Shown here: positions 25,761 to 36,477 of the stretch, one piece after another
Numbering within the stretch: the first letter of the stretch is position 1
Layout: the number at the start of each line of letters is the position of its first letter
Assembly: GCF_035920445.1 (NCBI RefSeq)
Contig: NZ_CP109162.1
Span: 7,688,001 to 7,752,000, forward strand
From: Nocardia sp. NBC_01730
GTDB lineage: Bacteria; Actinomycetota; Actinomycetes; Mycobacteriales; Mycobacteriaceae
DNA length: 64,000 nt
Direction: 5' to 3'
Program-made: the position numbers and the translations under genes
Notes under the pieces: model-generated
Told to the model about the DNA's origin: nothing
The model's database searches: none
What the model saw: only the letters and a program-made list of their open reading frames with translations

Positions 25761-28349
25761 TCACAGCCGCGGGTCGACCGGCTCGGATTCCAGCGCGAGG
25801 ACCGCGAACACTGCCTCGTGGATCCGCCACAGCGGTTCGCCCGCGGTGAGCCGGTCCAGCGCCTCCAGACCCAAGCCGTATTCCCGCAGCGCCAGTGAGC
25901 GTTTGCGTCCCAGGCCACGGGTGCGCAGGCGATCGATGTTGGCGGGCCGCAGGTACTCCGGGCCATAGATGATCCGCAGATATTCCACGCCACGGCATTT
26001 CACGCCGGGTTGAACCAGGCGGCCGTCGTGGGCCGCATCGCCGGTCCGGGTGCGGACCAGCGAAGCCAACGGTTTCACCACCATTCCCTCACCGCCTGCC
26101 GCTGTCAGCTCGGTCCACCACGAGACCGCGGCGGCCTCGCTGTCCGGATCGTCGAGATCGACATGCACGTGTCGGGTTGGCGCCAACAGTGCGGGATCGG
26201 CCGCGACCAGCCGGTCGATCCGGTCGAGATGCCAATCGTGATCGCGGACCGCGAGATTCGCGCCCTCGGCGGCGAGGATCTGGAACGGCGCCAGCCGCAA
26301 CCCGGCCATGCCCTCGACCGGCCAGCAGTAGCGACCGTAGGCGGCGGTGAACGCCGCCGCGTCGCCCGCACGCGCTGACGTGCGCGCCGCGAGGTCGGCG
26401 ACATCCAGCCCACGCGCCGCGACAGCACCGAGCACCTCGGTGGCGGCGCCGAGCGCGGACCTGGCCGCGGCGCCCACCGCGGCGTACTGGTTGCGGAGCA
26501 GGCCGACTGCCTTGGCCGACCATGGCATCAGCTCGGCGTCCAGCAGCAGCCATTCGCTGCGCAGTTCCTCGAACAGGCCGGCGGCGCCGGCGGCCGCGCG
26601 GACGCCGGCCAGCAGCGACTCGGTCTGCGCGGGATCGTCGAAGAACGGGCGTCCGGTGCGGGTGTAGAGCGCTCCGGTGCCGCCGTCGTCGATGCCGAAA
26701 CGGTCGCGTGCCGCGGTCACCGAACGCGCCACGAGGACGATGGCCCGCGAGCCCATGTGCTTCTCCTCGCACACAAGTCGCCGCACCCCTTCGGTGCGGT
26801 AGTAAGCGAACGCCTCGGCGGGGTGCTCCAGGAAGCCCGCCAGCTGCGAGGTCGCGCACGGTGCCATGGTCGGTGGCAGGTAGACCAGCCGCCGGGGGTC
26901 GAGGGCGAAGCGGCTCATCACCTCGAGCGCGGCGCTCGCGTTCTCCTCGCGCACGCCGACCCTGCCGTGGTAGCGGGTCTCGATGACGCGACGGCCGAGC
27001 ACGTCGTCGAGGTCGAGCACGCCGGGGTCGCGGCGCACCACGCCATCCGGCGTCACACCGGTGACGGCCTGCAGTGGGCGCACCGGCTCATACCAGACCT
27101 GTTTCGCGGCAACGGATACCGGCTCGCGCTCCGGATAGCGCAGCGCCGACAGCCGACCGCCGAATACGACGCCGGTGTCCAGGCAGAGAGTGTTGTTCAC
27201 CCACTGCAGGTCGAGCACCGGCGTGTGCCCATACAGCACGGTGGCGCGGCCGCGATAGTCGTCGGCCCATGGGTAGCGCACCGGAAGACCGTATTCGTCG
27301 GTTTCCCCGGTGGATTCGCCGTACATCGCGAAGGACCTGACCCGGCCCGACGCACGGCCGTGATACTCCTCCTTCAGCCCCGCGTGCGCGACGACGAGCT
27401 TGCCTTCATCCAGCACGTAGTGGCTGACCAGCCCCCGGCAGAACTCGTGCGCCGCCTTACGGAAGTCCGCGCCCTCGGCCTCCAGTTGGGCAAGGGACTC
27501 GGCGAGGCCGTGCGCGATACGGACCTTCTTGCCGTCCAGCGCACGCACCAGCTTGTTCTCGTGATTTCCAGTGACGCACAGAGCCGTACCCGCGGCCACC
27601 ATACCCATCACGAGGCGCAGCACACCGGGGGTGTCCGGTCCGCGGTCGACCAAGTCGCCGACGAACACCGCAGTGCGCCCGCCCGGGTGTCGCGCGCCGA
27701 CGGCTCGGTCCCGGTCGTCCCGCTCCAAGACGTATCCGAGTTCGCCGAGCAGCGTCTCCAATTCGCTACGGCAACCGTGCACGTCGCCGATCACGTCGAA
27801 GGGGCCGGCGTGGTCGCGCTTGTCGTTCCACGCCTTCTCGTCGACCAACGTCGCGGCGTCGATCTCCTCGACGCCGCGCAGCACGTACACCTTGCGGAAC
27901 CCTTCGCGCTCCAGTCCACGCAGGCTGCCGCGCAGTTCGCGCTGCTGCCTGGCGACAACGTGCGCGCCGAGGTCGGCCCGGTCGGCGCGGCGCGCATTGC
28001 GCTCCAGGCACACCGTATCCGGCACGTCCAGCACGATCGCGACCGGGAGCACGTCGTGCGTACGGGCCAGCGCGATCAACTCCTTGCGCGACCGCACCTG
28101 CACGTTGGTGGCGTCGACGACTGTACGCAGGCCGCGCCGCAGCCGGATGCCCGCGATGTGGTGTAGCAGCGCGAACGCCTCCGGAGTCGCCGCCTGATCG
28201 TTCTCGTCGTCGCTGACGACCCCGCGGCAGCTATCCGACGACACGATGGCGGTCGGCCGGAAATGCTTGCGCGCGAATGTCGACTTGCCCGATCCGGTGC
28301 TACCCACGAGCACCACCAGCGACAGCTGGGGTACCGAAAGCTCTGTCAT
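25761..28349 (-). CDS. pnkp: bacterial polynucleotide kinase-phosphatase-ligase (RNA repair)
   Basis: RNA end-healing enzyme of 862 residues with three modules. Kinase: P-loop GSTGSGKST at 16-24. Binuclear metallophosphatase: GDVHGC near 190, GDLVDRGPDT, GNHENK, with LYGHTPV later. Adenylyltransferase: EEKHMGSRAIV near 528, lysine being the AMP acceptor, and a C-terminal region ending RIIYGPEYL then RGLGRKRSLALREYGLG. Bacterial Pnkp needs Hen1 for ligation, and hen1 lies directly upstream with a 4-bp ATGA overlap. The frame is open 5' of ATG 28349 but that part is inside hen1. The cassette repairs RNAs, such as tRNAs cut by ribotoxins, marking them with a 2'-O-methyl group to resist re-cleavage. 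Confidence 0.95.
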   Translation of the reverse strand: MTELSVPQLSLVVLVGSTGSGKSTFARKHFRPTAIVSSDSCRGVVSDDENDQAATPEAFALLHHIAGIRLRRGLRTVVDATNVQVRSRKELIALARTHDVLPVAIVLDVPDTVCLERNARRADRADLGAHVVARQQRELRGSLRGLEREGFRKVYVLRGVEEIDAATLVDEKAWNDKRDHAGPFDVIGDVHGCRSELETLLGELGYVLERDDRDRAVGARHPGGRTAVFVGDLVDRGPDTPGVLRLVMGMVAAGTALCVTGNHENKLVRALDGKKVRIAHGLAESLAQLEAEGADFRKAAHEFCRGLVSHYVLDEGKLVVAHAGLKEEYHGRASGRVRSFAMYGESTGETDEYGLPVRYPWADDYRGRATVLYGHTPVLDLQWVNNTLCLDTGVVFGGRLSALRYPEREPVSVAAKQVWYEPVRPLQAVTGVTPDGVVRRDPGVLDLDDVLGRRVIETRYHGRVGVREENASAALEVMSRFALDPRRLVYLPPTMAPCATSQLAGFLEHPAEAFAYYRTEGVRRLVCEEKHMGSRAIVLVARSVTAARDRFGIDDGGTGALYTRTGRPFFDDPAQTESLLAGVRAAAGAAGLFEELRSEWLLLDAELMPWSAKAVGLLRNQYAAVGAAARSALGAATEVLGAVAARGLDVADLAARTSARAGDAAAFTAAYGRYCWPVEGMAGLRLAPFQILAAEGANLAVRDHDWHLDRIDRLVAADPALLAPTRHVHVDLDDPDSEAAAVSWWTELTAAGGEGMVVKPLASLVRTRTGDAAHDGRLVQPGVKCRGVEYLRIIYGPEYLRPANIDRLRTRGLGRKRSLALREYGLGLEALDRLTAGEPLWRIHEAVFAVLALESEPVDPRL

Positions 28350-29992
28350 GACCCGTCCCTGGTTTCGCGCTTGGTGAACACCGCCATCTGCGTCGGCGGC
28401 CCGAGTTCGGGGTCCGCCACGCCGATCGGCACATACCGCACCGTGTACCCGTGCCGCGCCGCTACGCCGCCGCTCCAGTCGGCGAATTCCGCACGGGTCC
28501 ATTCGAATCGGTGATCGGCGTGGCGGAACTGTCGGGCCGTCAATCCCTCGAACCGTTCATTGATCTCGGCGTTCGGCGTCGTGACCACCACCGTGGTTGG
28601 TACCGCGGCGGTGAACACCGCGTGTTCGAGCGCGCCGAGTCGCGGCGGGTCGACATGCTCGATCACCTCCATCAGCACAGCGGCGTCGTAGCCGCGCAGC
28701 CGGGCGTCGGTATACGTCAGAGCGCCTTGCCGCAGCGTGAGGCGACGCGACACCTGCTCCGGCAGGTGGTCGACGCGCAACCGGCGCTCGGCGATATGCA
28801 ATGCCCGCATCGACACGTCGACGCCGACGATCTCACTGAATGCCGTGTCCGCCAGTAGGTCCCGCAACAGTGCGCCCTCACCACACCCGAGATCGAGCAC
28901 GCGTCGTACGCCTGCCTCGTGCAGGGCGGCGAGCACTGCCGCGCGGCGGACCACCGCGAGTGCCGGTGTACGCGTGCTGGTTTCGGAATCGTCCGAAGCC
29001 GAGCCGGAGGTGGCACCGGCTGTTCCGTCGGATTCCCTGTCCGACGCCTCTGCCGCGTTGAGACATTCGCCCTCGGGCGCGGCACCCGGCACCGCGGTAG
29101 CTGTCGTGCCTGCTGCGTCGAGAGCGCCGCCGACGACTGTGCGCGTCACCGCGTCGGCGGAGCGCACTACGTCGGCCGAATCGTGCGACGGCTCCGCGTC
29201 ATCGGTCTCGTCGACCGCGTCCAACTGCTCGGGTTCGACATCGTCCACCTCGGCGAGCCGCGCCAGCGCTGTTCGCACCAGTGACTGCCGCCGCGCCAGA
29301 TACCGCCGCGTGATCCAGCCGCGCTCCGGGTGCCCGCCGAGCCATCCGCCACCGGCCCTGATCAGCTTGTCCACCTCCTCGTCCGCCACCAAGTAGTGCT
29401 TGGCTCCGTCGAGCACCGGAAGCAGCACATAGAGGTGGGACAGGGCGTCGGAGAGCCGCACGGTGCCGTCGAGTTCGATGCGGAGCAGATGGGAGTCGCC
29501 CCAGTCCGGAAAGGCCGGGTCGAGTGGGAGGGGGGTCGCCGTCACCGTCCAGCCGAGCGGTGCGAACAGCCGCTCGGCCACGGCCGCACCACCGCGACAC
29601 GGCACCGACGGCAACGCGACGCGCAGTGGCAGCGGCGTACGCGCCAGCTCGGGCCGCAGATCGCAGCGGCCGTGCAGTGCGGTGCGGAATACCGCCCCGA
29701 TCGCCACGGACAGCAACGAGGACGCCGCGTACGGCCGATCGTTGACGTACTGGCCGAGGCTGAAATCCGGCGTGCTGCGCGCACGTCCGCGTACCAACCG
29801 AATCGGGTCCACCTCGAGCAGCAGCGCCGCCGTGCACTTGGCGTCGGTGGCCTCCGGGTACACGACATGCGCTGTGCCGTAGGACTGTTCGAACGCCTGC
29901 ACGCGGCAGGGGTTCTTGTGCAGCAGGAACCCGAGGTCGGTCGCAGGCCACCCGGCGCCGTCCCGCGGCGTACAGGTGATCGTGAGGAGCAT
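28346..29992 (-). CDS. hen1: 3'-terminal RNA ribose 2'-O-methyltransferase Hen1
   Basis: Partner of Pnkp. Residues 1-240 are the bacterial N-terminal domain that activates Pnkp ligase (MLLTITCTP, DLGFLLHKNPCRVQAFEQSYG, AHVVYPEA). Residues from about 345 are the SAM methyltransferase (VLDLGCGEGALL near 365; MEVIEHVD near 440, RHADHRFEW near 492; the Glu/His residues bind the metal). Between them is a low-complexity linker of about 100 residues (DETDDAEPSHDSADV, SDRESDGTAG) that makes the protein long for the family at 548 residues. It overlaps pnkp by 4 bp. The phosphoketolase stop lies 51 bp upstream on the same strand. Confidence 0.94.
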   Translation of the reverse strand: MLLTITCTPRDGAGWPATDLGFLLHKNPCRVQAFEQSYGTAHVVYPEATDAKCTAALLLEVDPIRLVRGRARSTPDFSLGQYVNDRPYAASSLLSVAIGAVFRTALHGRCDLRPELARTPLPLRVALPSVPCRGGAAVAERLFAPLGWTVTATPLPLDPAFPDWGDSHLLRIELDGTVRLSDALSHLYVLLPVLDGAKHYLVADEEVDKLIRAGGGWLGGHPERGWITRRYLARRQSLVRTALARLAEVDDVEPEQLDAVDETDDAEPSHDSADVVRSADAVTRTVVGGALDAAGTTATAVPGAAPEGECLNAAEASDRESDGTAGATSGSASDDSETSTRTPALAVVRRAAVLAALHEAGVRRVLDLGCGEGALLRDLLADTAFSEIVGVDVSMRALHIAERRLRVDHLPEQVSRRLTLRQGALTYTDARLRGYDAAVLMEVIEHVDPPRLGALEHAVFTAAVPTTVVVTTPNAEINERFEGLTARQFRHADHRFEWTRAEFADWSGGVAARHGYTVRYVPIGVADPELGPPTQMAVFTKRETRDGS

Positions 29993-30043
29993 CCTGCGAT
30001 CGTCGCCCAGCCGACCGGACCACGCAAGGAATTTCGCGCTGCG

Positions 30044-32512
30044 TCAGGCGCTCCGATACGGCCAGGTCCAGTCCGCGACTTCGGGGATGTCCGCGCCGTA
30101 CTCCCTCGTCCACGCCCGTGCGCTCCATCGCGCGTCGACCATTTCCTGGCGCAGTCCGGCAGCCTGCTCACGCAGGTTCGGCACGCGATCGATCACATCC
30201 ATGACCAGGTGATAGCGATCGAGGTCATTGAGCATCACCATGTCAAACGGCGTGGTCGTTGTGCCCCGCTCCTTGTAGCCGCGCACGTGCATCTCGCCGT
30301 GGTTGTTTCGCCGGTAGCTGAGCCGGTGGATCAGCCAGGGGTAGCCGTGGAAAGCGAAGATCACCGGCCGGTTGTAGGTGAACAGCGTGTCGAACTCGCT
30401 GTCGGGTAGGCCGTGCGGATGCTCGTCCTGCGGCTGCAGCCGCATCAGGTCGACCACGTTGATCACCCGAATCCGCAACTCGGGCAGTCGTTCTCGCAGA
30501 ATCGCCGCGGCAGCGAGGGTTTCCAGCGTCGGCACGTCGCCCGCGCAGGCGAGTACCACGTCCGGGGTGGTACCGAGCGCATCGTTGTGGCCCGCCCAGT
30601 CCCAGATGCCGATGCCGCGCGCGCAGTGCGCGGCCGCGTCGTTCACCGAAAGCCAGTCGGCCTGTGGTTGTTTGCCCGCGACCACCACATTGACGTAGTG
30701 CCGCGAACGCAGGCAGTGGTCGTAGGTGGACAGCAGCGTGTTGGCGTCCGGCGGCAGATACACGCGCACGATCGACGGCTTTTTGTTCAGCACCACATCG
30801 AGGAAGCCGGGGTCCTGGTGGGTGAAGCCGTTGTGATCCTGCCGCCAGACGTGCGAAGAGAGTAGGTAGTTCAGGCTGGCGACCGGCCGCCGCCATGGCA
30901 CTGCCGCGCTGGCGTCGAGCCATTTGGCGTGCTGGTTGAACATGGCGTCCACGATGTGGATGAACGCCTCGTAGCAGGTGAACACCCCGTGCCTGCCGGT
31001 GAGCAGATAGCCCTCCAGCAGGCCCTGGCACATGTGCTCGGACAGCACCTCGATCACCCGGCCCGCGGGGTCGAGTTTCTCGTCGTACGCGCCGATCTCG
31101 GCCTGCCAGTCGCGCCCGGTGACGTCGAGAATGTCCTGCAGCCGATTGCTGGCCAGCTCGTCGGGCGCGAAGGTGAGGAAGTTGTCCGGGTTCTGTCTGG
31201 TGACCTCGCGCAACCACCCGCCGAGCACCCTCGTCGCCTCATGCTGAGTCGCGCCGGGCGCGGTCACCTCGACGCCGAACTCACGCCAATCCGGCAGGCG
31301 CAGGTCGCGGACCAGGGTGCCGCCGTTGGCGACCGGGTTGGCGCTCATTCGCCGATCGCCCTCGGGTACTTGGTCGAGCAGCTCCGACACCGGCATGCCC
31401 GCCTCGTCGAACAGTTCTTCCGGGCGGTAGGACCGCAGCCACTGCTCCAGGGTCTCCCGGTGGCTCGGGTCGGCGCGCGCGGCGGGCAGCGGGACCTGGT
31501 GGGCGCGGAAGGTGCCCTCGACCTGAGCGCCGTCCACCACCGGTGGGCAGGTCCAGCCCTTCGGCGTGTGCAGCACGATCATCGGCCAGATCGGCCGTAC
31601 CCCGTTGGTTCCGGCACGCGCGGCGCGCTGGATCTGGGCGATGCGCTCCAGGCAGGTGTCCACCGCGCCTGCCATGGCTTGGTGCACCGCCGCGGGATCG
31701 CTGCCCGAGACGATGATCGGCTCGTAGCCGTAGCCATGCAGGAGTGCGACCAGTTCCGTCTCCGGGATGCGCGCGAGAATGGTCGGATTCGCGATCTTGT
31801 ACTCGTTCAGCGCCAGGATCGGCAGCACCGCGCCGTCGCGCGCCGGGTTGAGGAACTTGTTCGCGTGCCAGCTCGTGGCCAGGGGACCCGTTTCCGCCTC
31901 GCCGTCGCCGATCACGCAGAACACGGTGAGGTCCGGATTGTCCAGCGCGGCGCCGAAGGCGTGCAGCAGCGAGTAGCCGAGCTCGCCGCCCTCATGGAAG
32001 GAGCCGGGAGTCTCCGGCGCGCAGTGGCTCGGGACGCCGCCGGGGAAGGAGAACTGTGCGAACAGCGCGCCCATGCCGGTGACGTCCTGCGGAATGTGGC
32101 CGTACAGCTCGGAATACATGCCTTCCAGCCAGGCGCACGCGTTCGGACCCGGCCCGCCGTGACCGGGGCCCGCGACGAAGACCGCGTCGAGACCGCGCTG
32201 CCGGATCGCGCGATTGGCGTGCGCCCAGACCAGGTTCAGGCCGGGCACGGTGCCGAAGTGGCCGAGCAAACGCGGTTTGATGTGCTCGGCGAGCAGCGGT
32301 TCACGCAGCAGCGGGTTGCTCATCAGGTAGATCTGGCCGACGGCGAGATAGTTGGCCGCGCGCCACCAAGCATCGATCGACGTCAGCTCGTCGCGAGCCA
32401 GCGGACCCGGCACGTCCGCCAGGCGGTAGGAGCGTGGCGCGACGGTGTCGCCGCCGGTGCTGCCGACGTTGTCGGCCGAGGTATCGCCACCTGCACTTGC
32501 CATGGGGGTCAT
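30044..32512 (-). CDS. xfp: phosphoketolase
   Basis: Thiamine-diphosphate enzyme cleaving xylulose-5-phosphate (and often fructose-6-phosphate) with phosphate to acetyl phosphate plus a sugar phosphate. It has 822 residues, the usual size. Motifs: [40 protein letters not shown] near 199 (ThDP/Mg site), [18 protein letters not shown] and the C-terminal [13 protein letters not shown] 32512 follows GAGGAGAGTCGGCGC and is preferred over the longer ORF to 32605. Ack or pta partners are not adjacent. The gene runs into hen1-pnkp on the same strand with a 51-bp gap, so read-through is possible. Confidence 0.95.
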   Translation of the reverse strand: MTPMASAGGDTSADNVGSTGGDTVAPRSYRLADVPGPLARDELTSIDAWWRAANYLAVGQIYLMSNPLLREPLLAEHIKPRLLGHFGTVPGLNLVWAHANRAIRQRGLDAVFVAGPGHGGPGPNACAWLEGMYSELYGHIPQDVTGMGALFAQFSFPGGVPSHCAPETPGSFHEGGELGYSLLHAFGAALDNPDLTVFCVIGDGEAETGPLATSWHANKFLNPARDGAVLPILALNEYKIANPTILARIPETELVALLHGYGYEPIIVSGSDPAAVHQAMAGAVDTCLERIAQIQRAARAGTNGVRPIWPMIVLHTPKGWTCPPVVDGAQVEGTFRAHQVPLPAARADPSHRETLEQWLRSYRPEELFDEAGMPVSELLDQVPEGDRRMSANPVANGGTLVRDLRLPDWREFGVEVTAPGATQHEATRVLGGWLREVTRQNPDNFLTFAPDELASNRLQDILDVTGRDWQAEIGAYDEKLDPAGRVIEVLSEHMCQGLLEGYLLTGRHGVFTCYEAFIHIVDAMFNQHAKWLDASAAVPWRRPVASLNYLLSSHVWRQDHNGFTHQDPGFLDVVLNKKPSIVRVYLPPDANTLLSTYDHCLRSRHYVNVVVAGKQPQADWLSVNDAAAHCARGIGIWDWAGHNDALGTTPDVVLACAGDVPTLETLAAAAILRERLPELRIRVINVVDLMRLQPQDEHPHGLPDSEFDTLFTYNRPVIFAFHGYPWLIHRLSYRRNNHGEMHVRGYKERGTTTTPFDMVMLNDLDRYHLVMDVIDRVPNLREQAAGLRQEMVDARWSARAWTREYGADIPEVADWTWPYRSA

Positions 32513-32738
32513 GCGCCGACTCTCCTCACGCTCGGGGCATCGGTGGAGCGGCGCCATGAGGACCGCTGTCCCGGATCCTGCACCGCTGCCGATCGGAATC
32601 GACAACGCCGTATGGAGAATGCCCCGTCAGCCTAGCGGGATGCGACGTTCCGGGTCGGCGAAAGCACGACGCGGTGCGCCGGATGACGGACGGCGCGCCC
32701 CTGCGTGGTCCGCTCCCACGTGGTCTAGGGTCCGCCGC

Positions 32739-33320
32739 ATGCACACACTCGGCAGGATCATCGGGATCGGCACCATCGCGGCGACGGCCATCGCGCTGGC
32801 AGCTTGCGGCTCGGACGACGACACGTCCTCCGCGACCGCCTCGTCCGCGAAGACCACCGTGTCGGCGGGCGCGTCCGCCGCGCAGCGCCCGGCCACGCAG
32901 AGCAAGGGCCGCGAATGCACCGCCGAGGACATCGGCGTCACCGGCGAGTTCGGCACCGCGCCGACGATCACCATCCCGGACAGCTGTGACCCGCCCAAGC
33001 AGCTGATCGTCACCGACCTGAGCGAGGGCAGGGGGCCCGGCGCCGAGACCGGTCAGCAGCTGACCATGAACTACGCGCTGATCACTTGGTCCGACAAGAA
33101 GAAGCTGGACAGCTCGTTCGACCGCGGCACGCCGTTCCAGCTCACCCTCGGCGCGGGCCAGGTCATCGACGGCTGGGATCAGGGGTTGGCCGGCGTGCGG
33201 GAAGGCTCCCGCAGGCTGCTGATCGTGCCGCCGGACCTGGGCTACGGCGCGGGTGGACGCGGTATCGCGCCGAACGAGACGCTGGTCTTCGTCACCGACG
33301 CGGTCTCGGTGGGGAAGTAG
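32739..33320 (+). CDS. FKBP-type peptidyl-prolyl isomerase lipoprotein
   Basis: A 193-residue exported foldase. The signal peptide ends in a lipobox (TAIALAAC, Cys at about 27), so it is a lipid-anchored cell-surface protein. A Ser/Thr/Ala-rich linker follows, then an FKBP domain with LTMNYALITWSD, SSFDRGTPFQLTLGAGQVIDGWDQGLAGVREGSRR and PPDLGYGAGG. ATG 32739 is chosen because the signal peptide starts there; the frame is open 300 bp further. It is divergent from phosphoketolase and lies just before trigger factor, grouping two prolyl isomerases. Confidence 0.92.
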   Translation: MHTLGRIIGIGTIAATAIALAACGSDDDTSSATASSAKTTVSAGASAAQRPATQSKGRECTAEDIGVTGEFGTAPTITIPDSCDPPKQLIVTDLSEGRGPGAETGQQLTMNYALITWSDKKKLDSSFDRGTPFQLTLGAGQVIDGWDQGLAGVREGSRRLLIVPPDLGYGAGGRGIAPNETLVFVTDAVSVGK

Positions 33321-33321
33321 A

Positions 33322-33339
33322 GGGGGCCGCCGAGCCCCC
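33322..33339 (+). terminator. hairpin after the FKBP gene
   Basis: GGGGGC-CGCCGA-GCCCCC directly after the stop. The sequence GGCCCCCTC about 40 bases on can instead pair with GAGGGGGCC at the stop codon, giving an alternative longer structure. Confidence 0.55.
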
Positions 33340-33575
33340 GGAAACACCGCCGAGTGCAGGCCCCCTCGGCCGGTCAACTAACCTGGTCGGGATGCCTACG
33401 CCGCATCCCTCATTCGTTTCGGCCGAGGCCGGGGCCCCGGCTCGGGTCACCGCCGAGGGGGAGTGTGGCGGTCGGCACGCAGGCTGCTTCGCCTGCCATT
33501 CCGACGTCCGGGGTGCGTGGTGGAGCCGGTAAACCGAACGTCAACCAGTACGAACAACGAACAAGGAGCATGTCC

Positions 33576-34952
33576 GTGAAGAGCACCGTCGAGCAGCTGA
33601 GCCCGACCCGGGTCCGGATCAATGTCGAGGTGCCCTTCGAGGAACTGAAGCCGGACTTCGACCGTGCGTACAAGGCCCTGGCCAAGCAGGTCCGGATTCC
33701 TGGCTTCCGTCCTGGCAAGGCGCCCGCGAAGCTGCTCGAGGCCCGTCTCGGCCGTGGCGCGATCTTGGAGCAGGTCGTCAACGACGCGCTGCCCGGTCGC
33801 TACAGCGAGGCCGTCACCACCTCCGAGGTGAAGGTCATCGGTCAGCCCGACATCGAGATCACCAAGATCGAGGACGGCCAGGAGCTCGCCTTCACCGCCG
33901 AGGTCGACGTGCGCCCGGAGATCACTCTGCCCGATTACGAGAGCATCACGGTCACCGTCGACTCGGTCACCATCGGCGACGAGGATATCGAGGAGCAGCT
34001 GCAGTCACTGCGTCAGCGCTTCGGCACCCTGACCGGTGTCGAGCGTGCGGTGCAGGAGGGCGACTTCGTATCGATCGACCTGTCGGCGACCGTTGACGGC
34101 GAGGAGGTGCCAGAGGCCGCCACCACCGGCCTGTCCCACGAGGTCGGGTCCGGCCAGCTCATCGAGGGCCTGGACGAGGCGCTGACCGGGCTGTCGGCGG
34201 GCGAGTCCAAGGACTTCACCTCGACGCTGGTCGCAGGCGAGCATGCGGGCAAGGACGCCGTTATCACGGTGACGGTGCAGACCGTCAAGGAGCGCGAGCT
34301 GCCCGAGGCCGACGACGAGTTCGCCCAGCTGGCCAGCGAATTCGACACCTTGGACGAGCTGAAGGCCGACCTGCGCGACCGCGTCGAGCGGGTCAAGAAG
34401 GTGCAGCAGGCGGGCGAGATCCGCGATAAGGTGCTGGAGACCCTGCTCGAGCAGGTCGAGGTGCCGCTGCCGGACGCCGTGGTGCAGGCCGAGATCGACG
34501 CGGTGACCCACGACGCGGTGCACGGCTTCGATCACGACGAAGCGAAGTTCGCCGAGTCGCTGGAAGCCCAGGGCAGCACCCGCGAGGAGTTCGACTCCGA
34601 CACCAAGGAGGCCGCCGAGAAGTCGGTGAGGACCCAGCTGCTGCTGGACGCTATCGCCGAAGCGGAGGGCACCCAGGTCGGCCAGGAGGAGCTCACCGAG
34701 CGGATCTTGTTCCAGGCGCAGCGCTACGGCCTGTCTCCGGAGCAGTTCATCCAGCAGGTGCAGCAGGCGGGCCAGCTCGGCGCGGTTTTCGCCGACGTGC
34801 GCCGCGGCAAGGCGCTCGCGGGTGTGGTCGGCAGGGTTACCGTCACCGACTCGGAGGGCAATGCCGTGGACACCACCGAAATGTTCGGTGGCCCCGAGGA
34901 TCCCGCGGACGAGGACACGGCCGCCGAGACCGCCGCCGCGAGCGCCGAATAA
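33576..34952 (+). CDS. tig: trigger factor
   Basis: Ribosome-bound chaperone and prolyl isomerase, 458 residues. The N-terminal domain carries the ribosome-docking signature GFRPGKAP; the central FKBP domain spans about 150-245 ([17 protein letters not shown]); the C-terminal chaperone domain ends in an acidic tail. AAGGAG at 33563-33568 is only one base from ATG 33570 but 7 bases from GTG 33576, which begins [15 protein letters not shown] like the mycobacterial protein, so GTG is taken as the start. It precedes clpP1-clpP2-clpX, a conserved order. Confidence 0.96.
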   Translation: MKSTVEQLSPTRVRINVEVPFEELKPDFDRAYKALAKQVRIPGFRPGKAPAKLLEARLGRGAILEQVVNDALPGRYSEAVTTSEVKVIGQPDIEITKIEDGQELAFTAEVDVRPEITLPDYESITVTVDSVTIGDEDIEEQLQSLRQRFGTLTGVERAVQEGDFVSIDLSATVDGEEVPEAATTGLSHEVGSGQLIEGLDEALTGLSAGESKDFTSTLVAGEHAGKDAVITVTVQTVKERELPEADDEFAQLASEFDTLDELKADLRDRVERVKKVQQAGEIRDKVLETLLEQVEVPLPDAVVQAEIDAVTHDAVHGFDHDEAKFAESLEAQGSTREEFDSDTKEAAEKSVRTQLLLDAIAEAEGTQVGQEELTERILFQAQRYGLSPEQFIQQVQQAGQLGAVFADVRRGKALAGVVGRVTVTDSEGNAVDTTEMFGGPEDPADEDTAAETAAASAE

Positions 34953-35127
34953 TTCCGTGGAATACCGGCGCGATCGGCGCCCGAGGGGTGCACTGATTGC
35001 GCTGAGAGCGAAGAAGGGCGGTACCGGGAGTTCGGTGCCGCCCTGCTTCGTTAATGTTTGTGACAAAGCGAACCAGAGATGGCTGTTCGGCAATCAGCAA
35101 CGAGCCGGCGAGAGAAGGCAGGTATCC

Positions 35128-35739
35128 GTGACAATCAACCAGGCAGGGGTCATGACAACCGCGACTGCTGGTCTCAACCTCAGTGATTCCGTGTACGAGC
35201 GCCTGCTGCGTGAGCGCATCATCTTCCTCGGCACCCAGGTCGACGACGACATCGCGAACAAGCTGTGCGCGCAGATCCTTCTGCTCTCGGCCGAGGATCC
35301 CATCAGGGACATTTCGCTCTACATCAACTCGCCGGGCGGTTCGGTGACCGCGGGTATGGCCATCTACGACACGATGCAGTTCGCCGAGTGCGATATCGCC
35401 ACCTACGGCATGGGTCTGGCCGCGTCGATGGGGCAGTTCCTGCTCACCGCGGGCACCAAGGGCAAGCGTTACGCGCTGCCGCACGCGCGGATCATGATGC
35501 ACCAGCCCTCGGCGGGCATCGGTGGTTCGGCCGCCGACATCGCGATCATGGCCGAGCAGTTCGCCCACACCAAGCGGGAGCTGAACGAGCTGCAGGCGAT
35601 GCACACCGGCAGGTCCGTGGAGCAGGTCACCGTCGATGCCGACCGTGACCGCTGGTTCACCGCGAAGGATGCGCTCGAATACGGCTTCATCGACCACGTG
35701 ATCAGCCACGCGAACCAGGCCAACGGCGCCGAGAAGTAA
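35128..35739 (+). CDS. clpP1: ATP-dependent Clp protease proteolytic subunit 1
   Basis: Serine peptidase subunit (203 residues) forming a mixed ring with ClpP2, driven by ClpX or ClpC1. Serine in [12 protein letters not shown], histidine in [11 protein letters not shown] and the Asp region [17 protein letters not shown] are present. GTG 35128 has AAGGCAGG upstream at normal spacing; ATG 35152 is an alternative with a very close AGGGG. The gap from trigger factor is 175 bp, so it may have its own promoter. In actinobacteria both ClpP subunits are needed for activity, which fits the tandem gene. Confidence 0.96.
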   Translation: MTINQAGVMTTATAGLNLSDSVYERLLRERIIFLGTQVDDDIANKLCAQILLLSAEDPIRDISLYINSPGGSVTAGMAIYDTMQFAECDIATYGMGLAASMGQFLLTAGTKGKRYALPHARIMMHQPSAGIGGSAADIAIMAEQFAHTKRELNELQAMHTGRSVEQVTVDADRDRWFTAKDALEYGFIDHVISHANQANGAEK

Positions 35740-35808
35740 CTCCCGGATCACCCACAGGCCGCCCGGATGAGCGAATGTCCGTCGGCCGCACAGACTTTGG
35801 AGACGAAC

Positions 35809-36477
35809 ATGGCCAATCCGATCGACCCGCGTGCCGGCCTGTCCGGCATCGCACCGCAGAGCCCGCAGGCGCGCTACATCCTGCCGTCGTTCATCGAGCA
35901 TTCGAGCTTCGGTGTCAAGGAGTCCAACCCATACAACAAGCTGTTCGAGGAGCGCATCATCTTCCTCGGCGTGCAGGTGGACGATGCCTCGGCGAACGAC
36001 ATCATGGCGCAGCTGCTCGTACTGGAGTCGCTGGATCCCGACCGCGACATCACCATGTACATCAACTCGCCGGGTGGCTCGTTCACCTCACTGATGGCCA
36101 TCTACGACACCATGCAGTACGTGCGCGCCGACGTCGCCACGGTGTGCCTCGGTCAGGCGGCCTCCGCCGCGGCCGTGCTGCTCGCCGCGGGCACGCCCGG
36201 CAAGCGTGCCTGCCTGCCCAACGCCCGCGTGCTGATCCACCAGCCGTCGCTGGAGGGTGGTATCCAGGGGCAGGTGTCGGATCTGGAGATCCAGGCGGCC
36301 GAGATCGAGCGGATGCGTCGCCTGATGGAGAGCACCCTCGCGCGGCACACCGGCAAGGATGCCGACACCATCCGCAAGGACACCGACCGGGACAAGATCC
36401 TGACGGCCGAGGACGCCAAGGAGTACGGGATCATCGACACGGTGTTCGACTACCGCAAGCTGAGCGCTCAGAAGTAA
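35809..36477 (+). CDS. clpP2: ATP-dependent Clp protease proteolytic subunit 2
   Basis: Second ClpP subunit, 222 residues. It has the extended N-terminus typical of ClpP2 ([25 protein letters not shown], written here only in part), nucleophile Ser in [16 protein letters not shown] and His in [14 protein letters not shown] 35809 is 6 bases after GGAG and replaces the longer frame from 35767. It follows clpP1 by 69 bp, so the two are co-transcribed. Confidence 0.96.
   Translation: MANPIDPRAGLSGIAPQSPQARYILPSFIEHSSFGVKESNPYNKLFEERIIFLGVQVDDASANDIMAQLLVLESLDPDRDITMYINSPGGSFTSLMAIYDTMQYVRADVATVCLGQAASAAAVLLAAGTPGKRACLPNARVLIHQPSLEGGIQGQVSDLEIQAAEIERMRRLMESTLARHTGKDADTIRKDTDRDKILTAEDAKEYGIIDTVFDYRKLSAQK

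Noticed and set aside
30929..32635. 568-codon plus-strand ORF opposite phosphoketolase
   Set aside because: Shadow frame; the composition is typical of the reverse complement of a GC-rich gene and the opposite strand is an unmistakable phosphoketolase.
33570..33572. ATG as trigger factor start
   Set aside because: AAGGAG ends one base before it, too close for initiation; the GTG at 33576 has normal spacing and matches the mycobacterial N-terminus.
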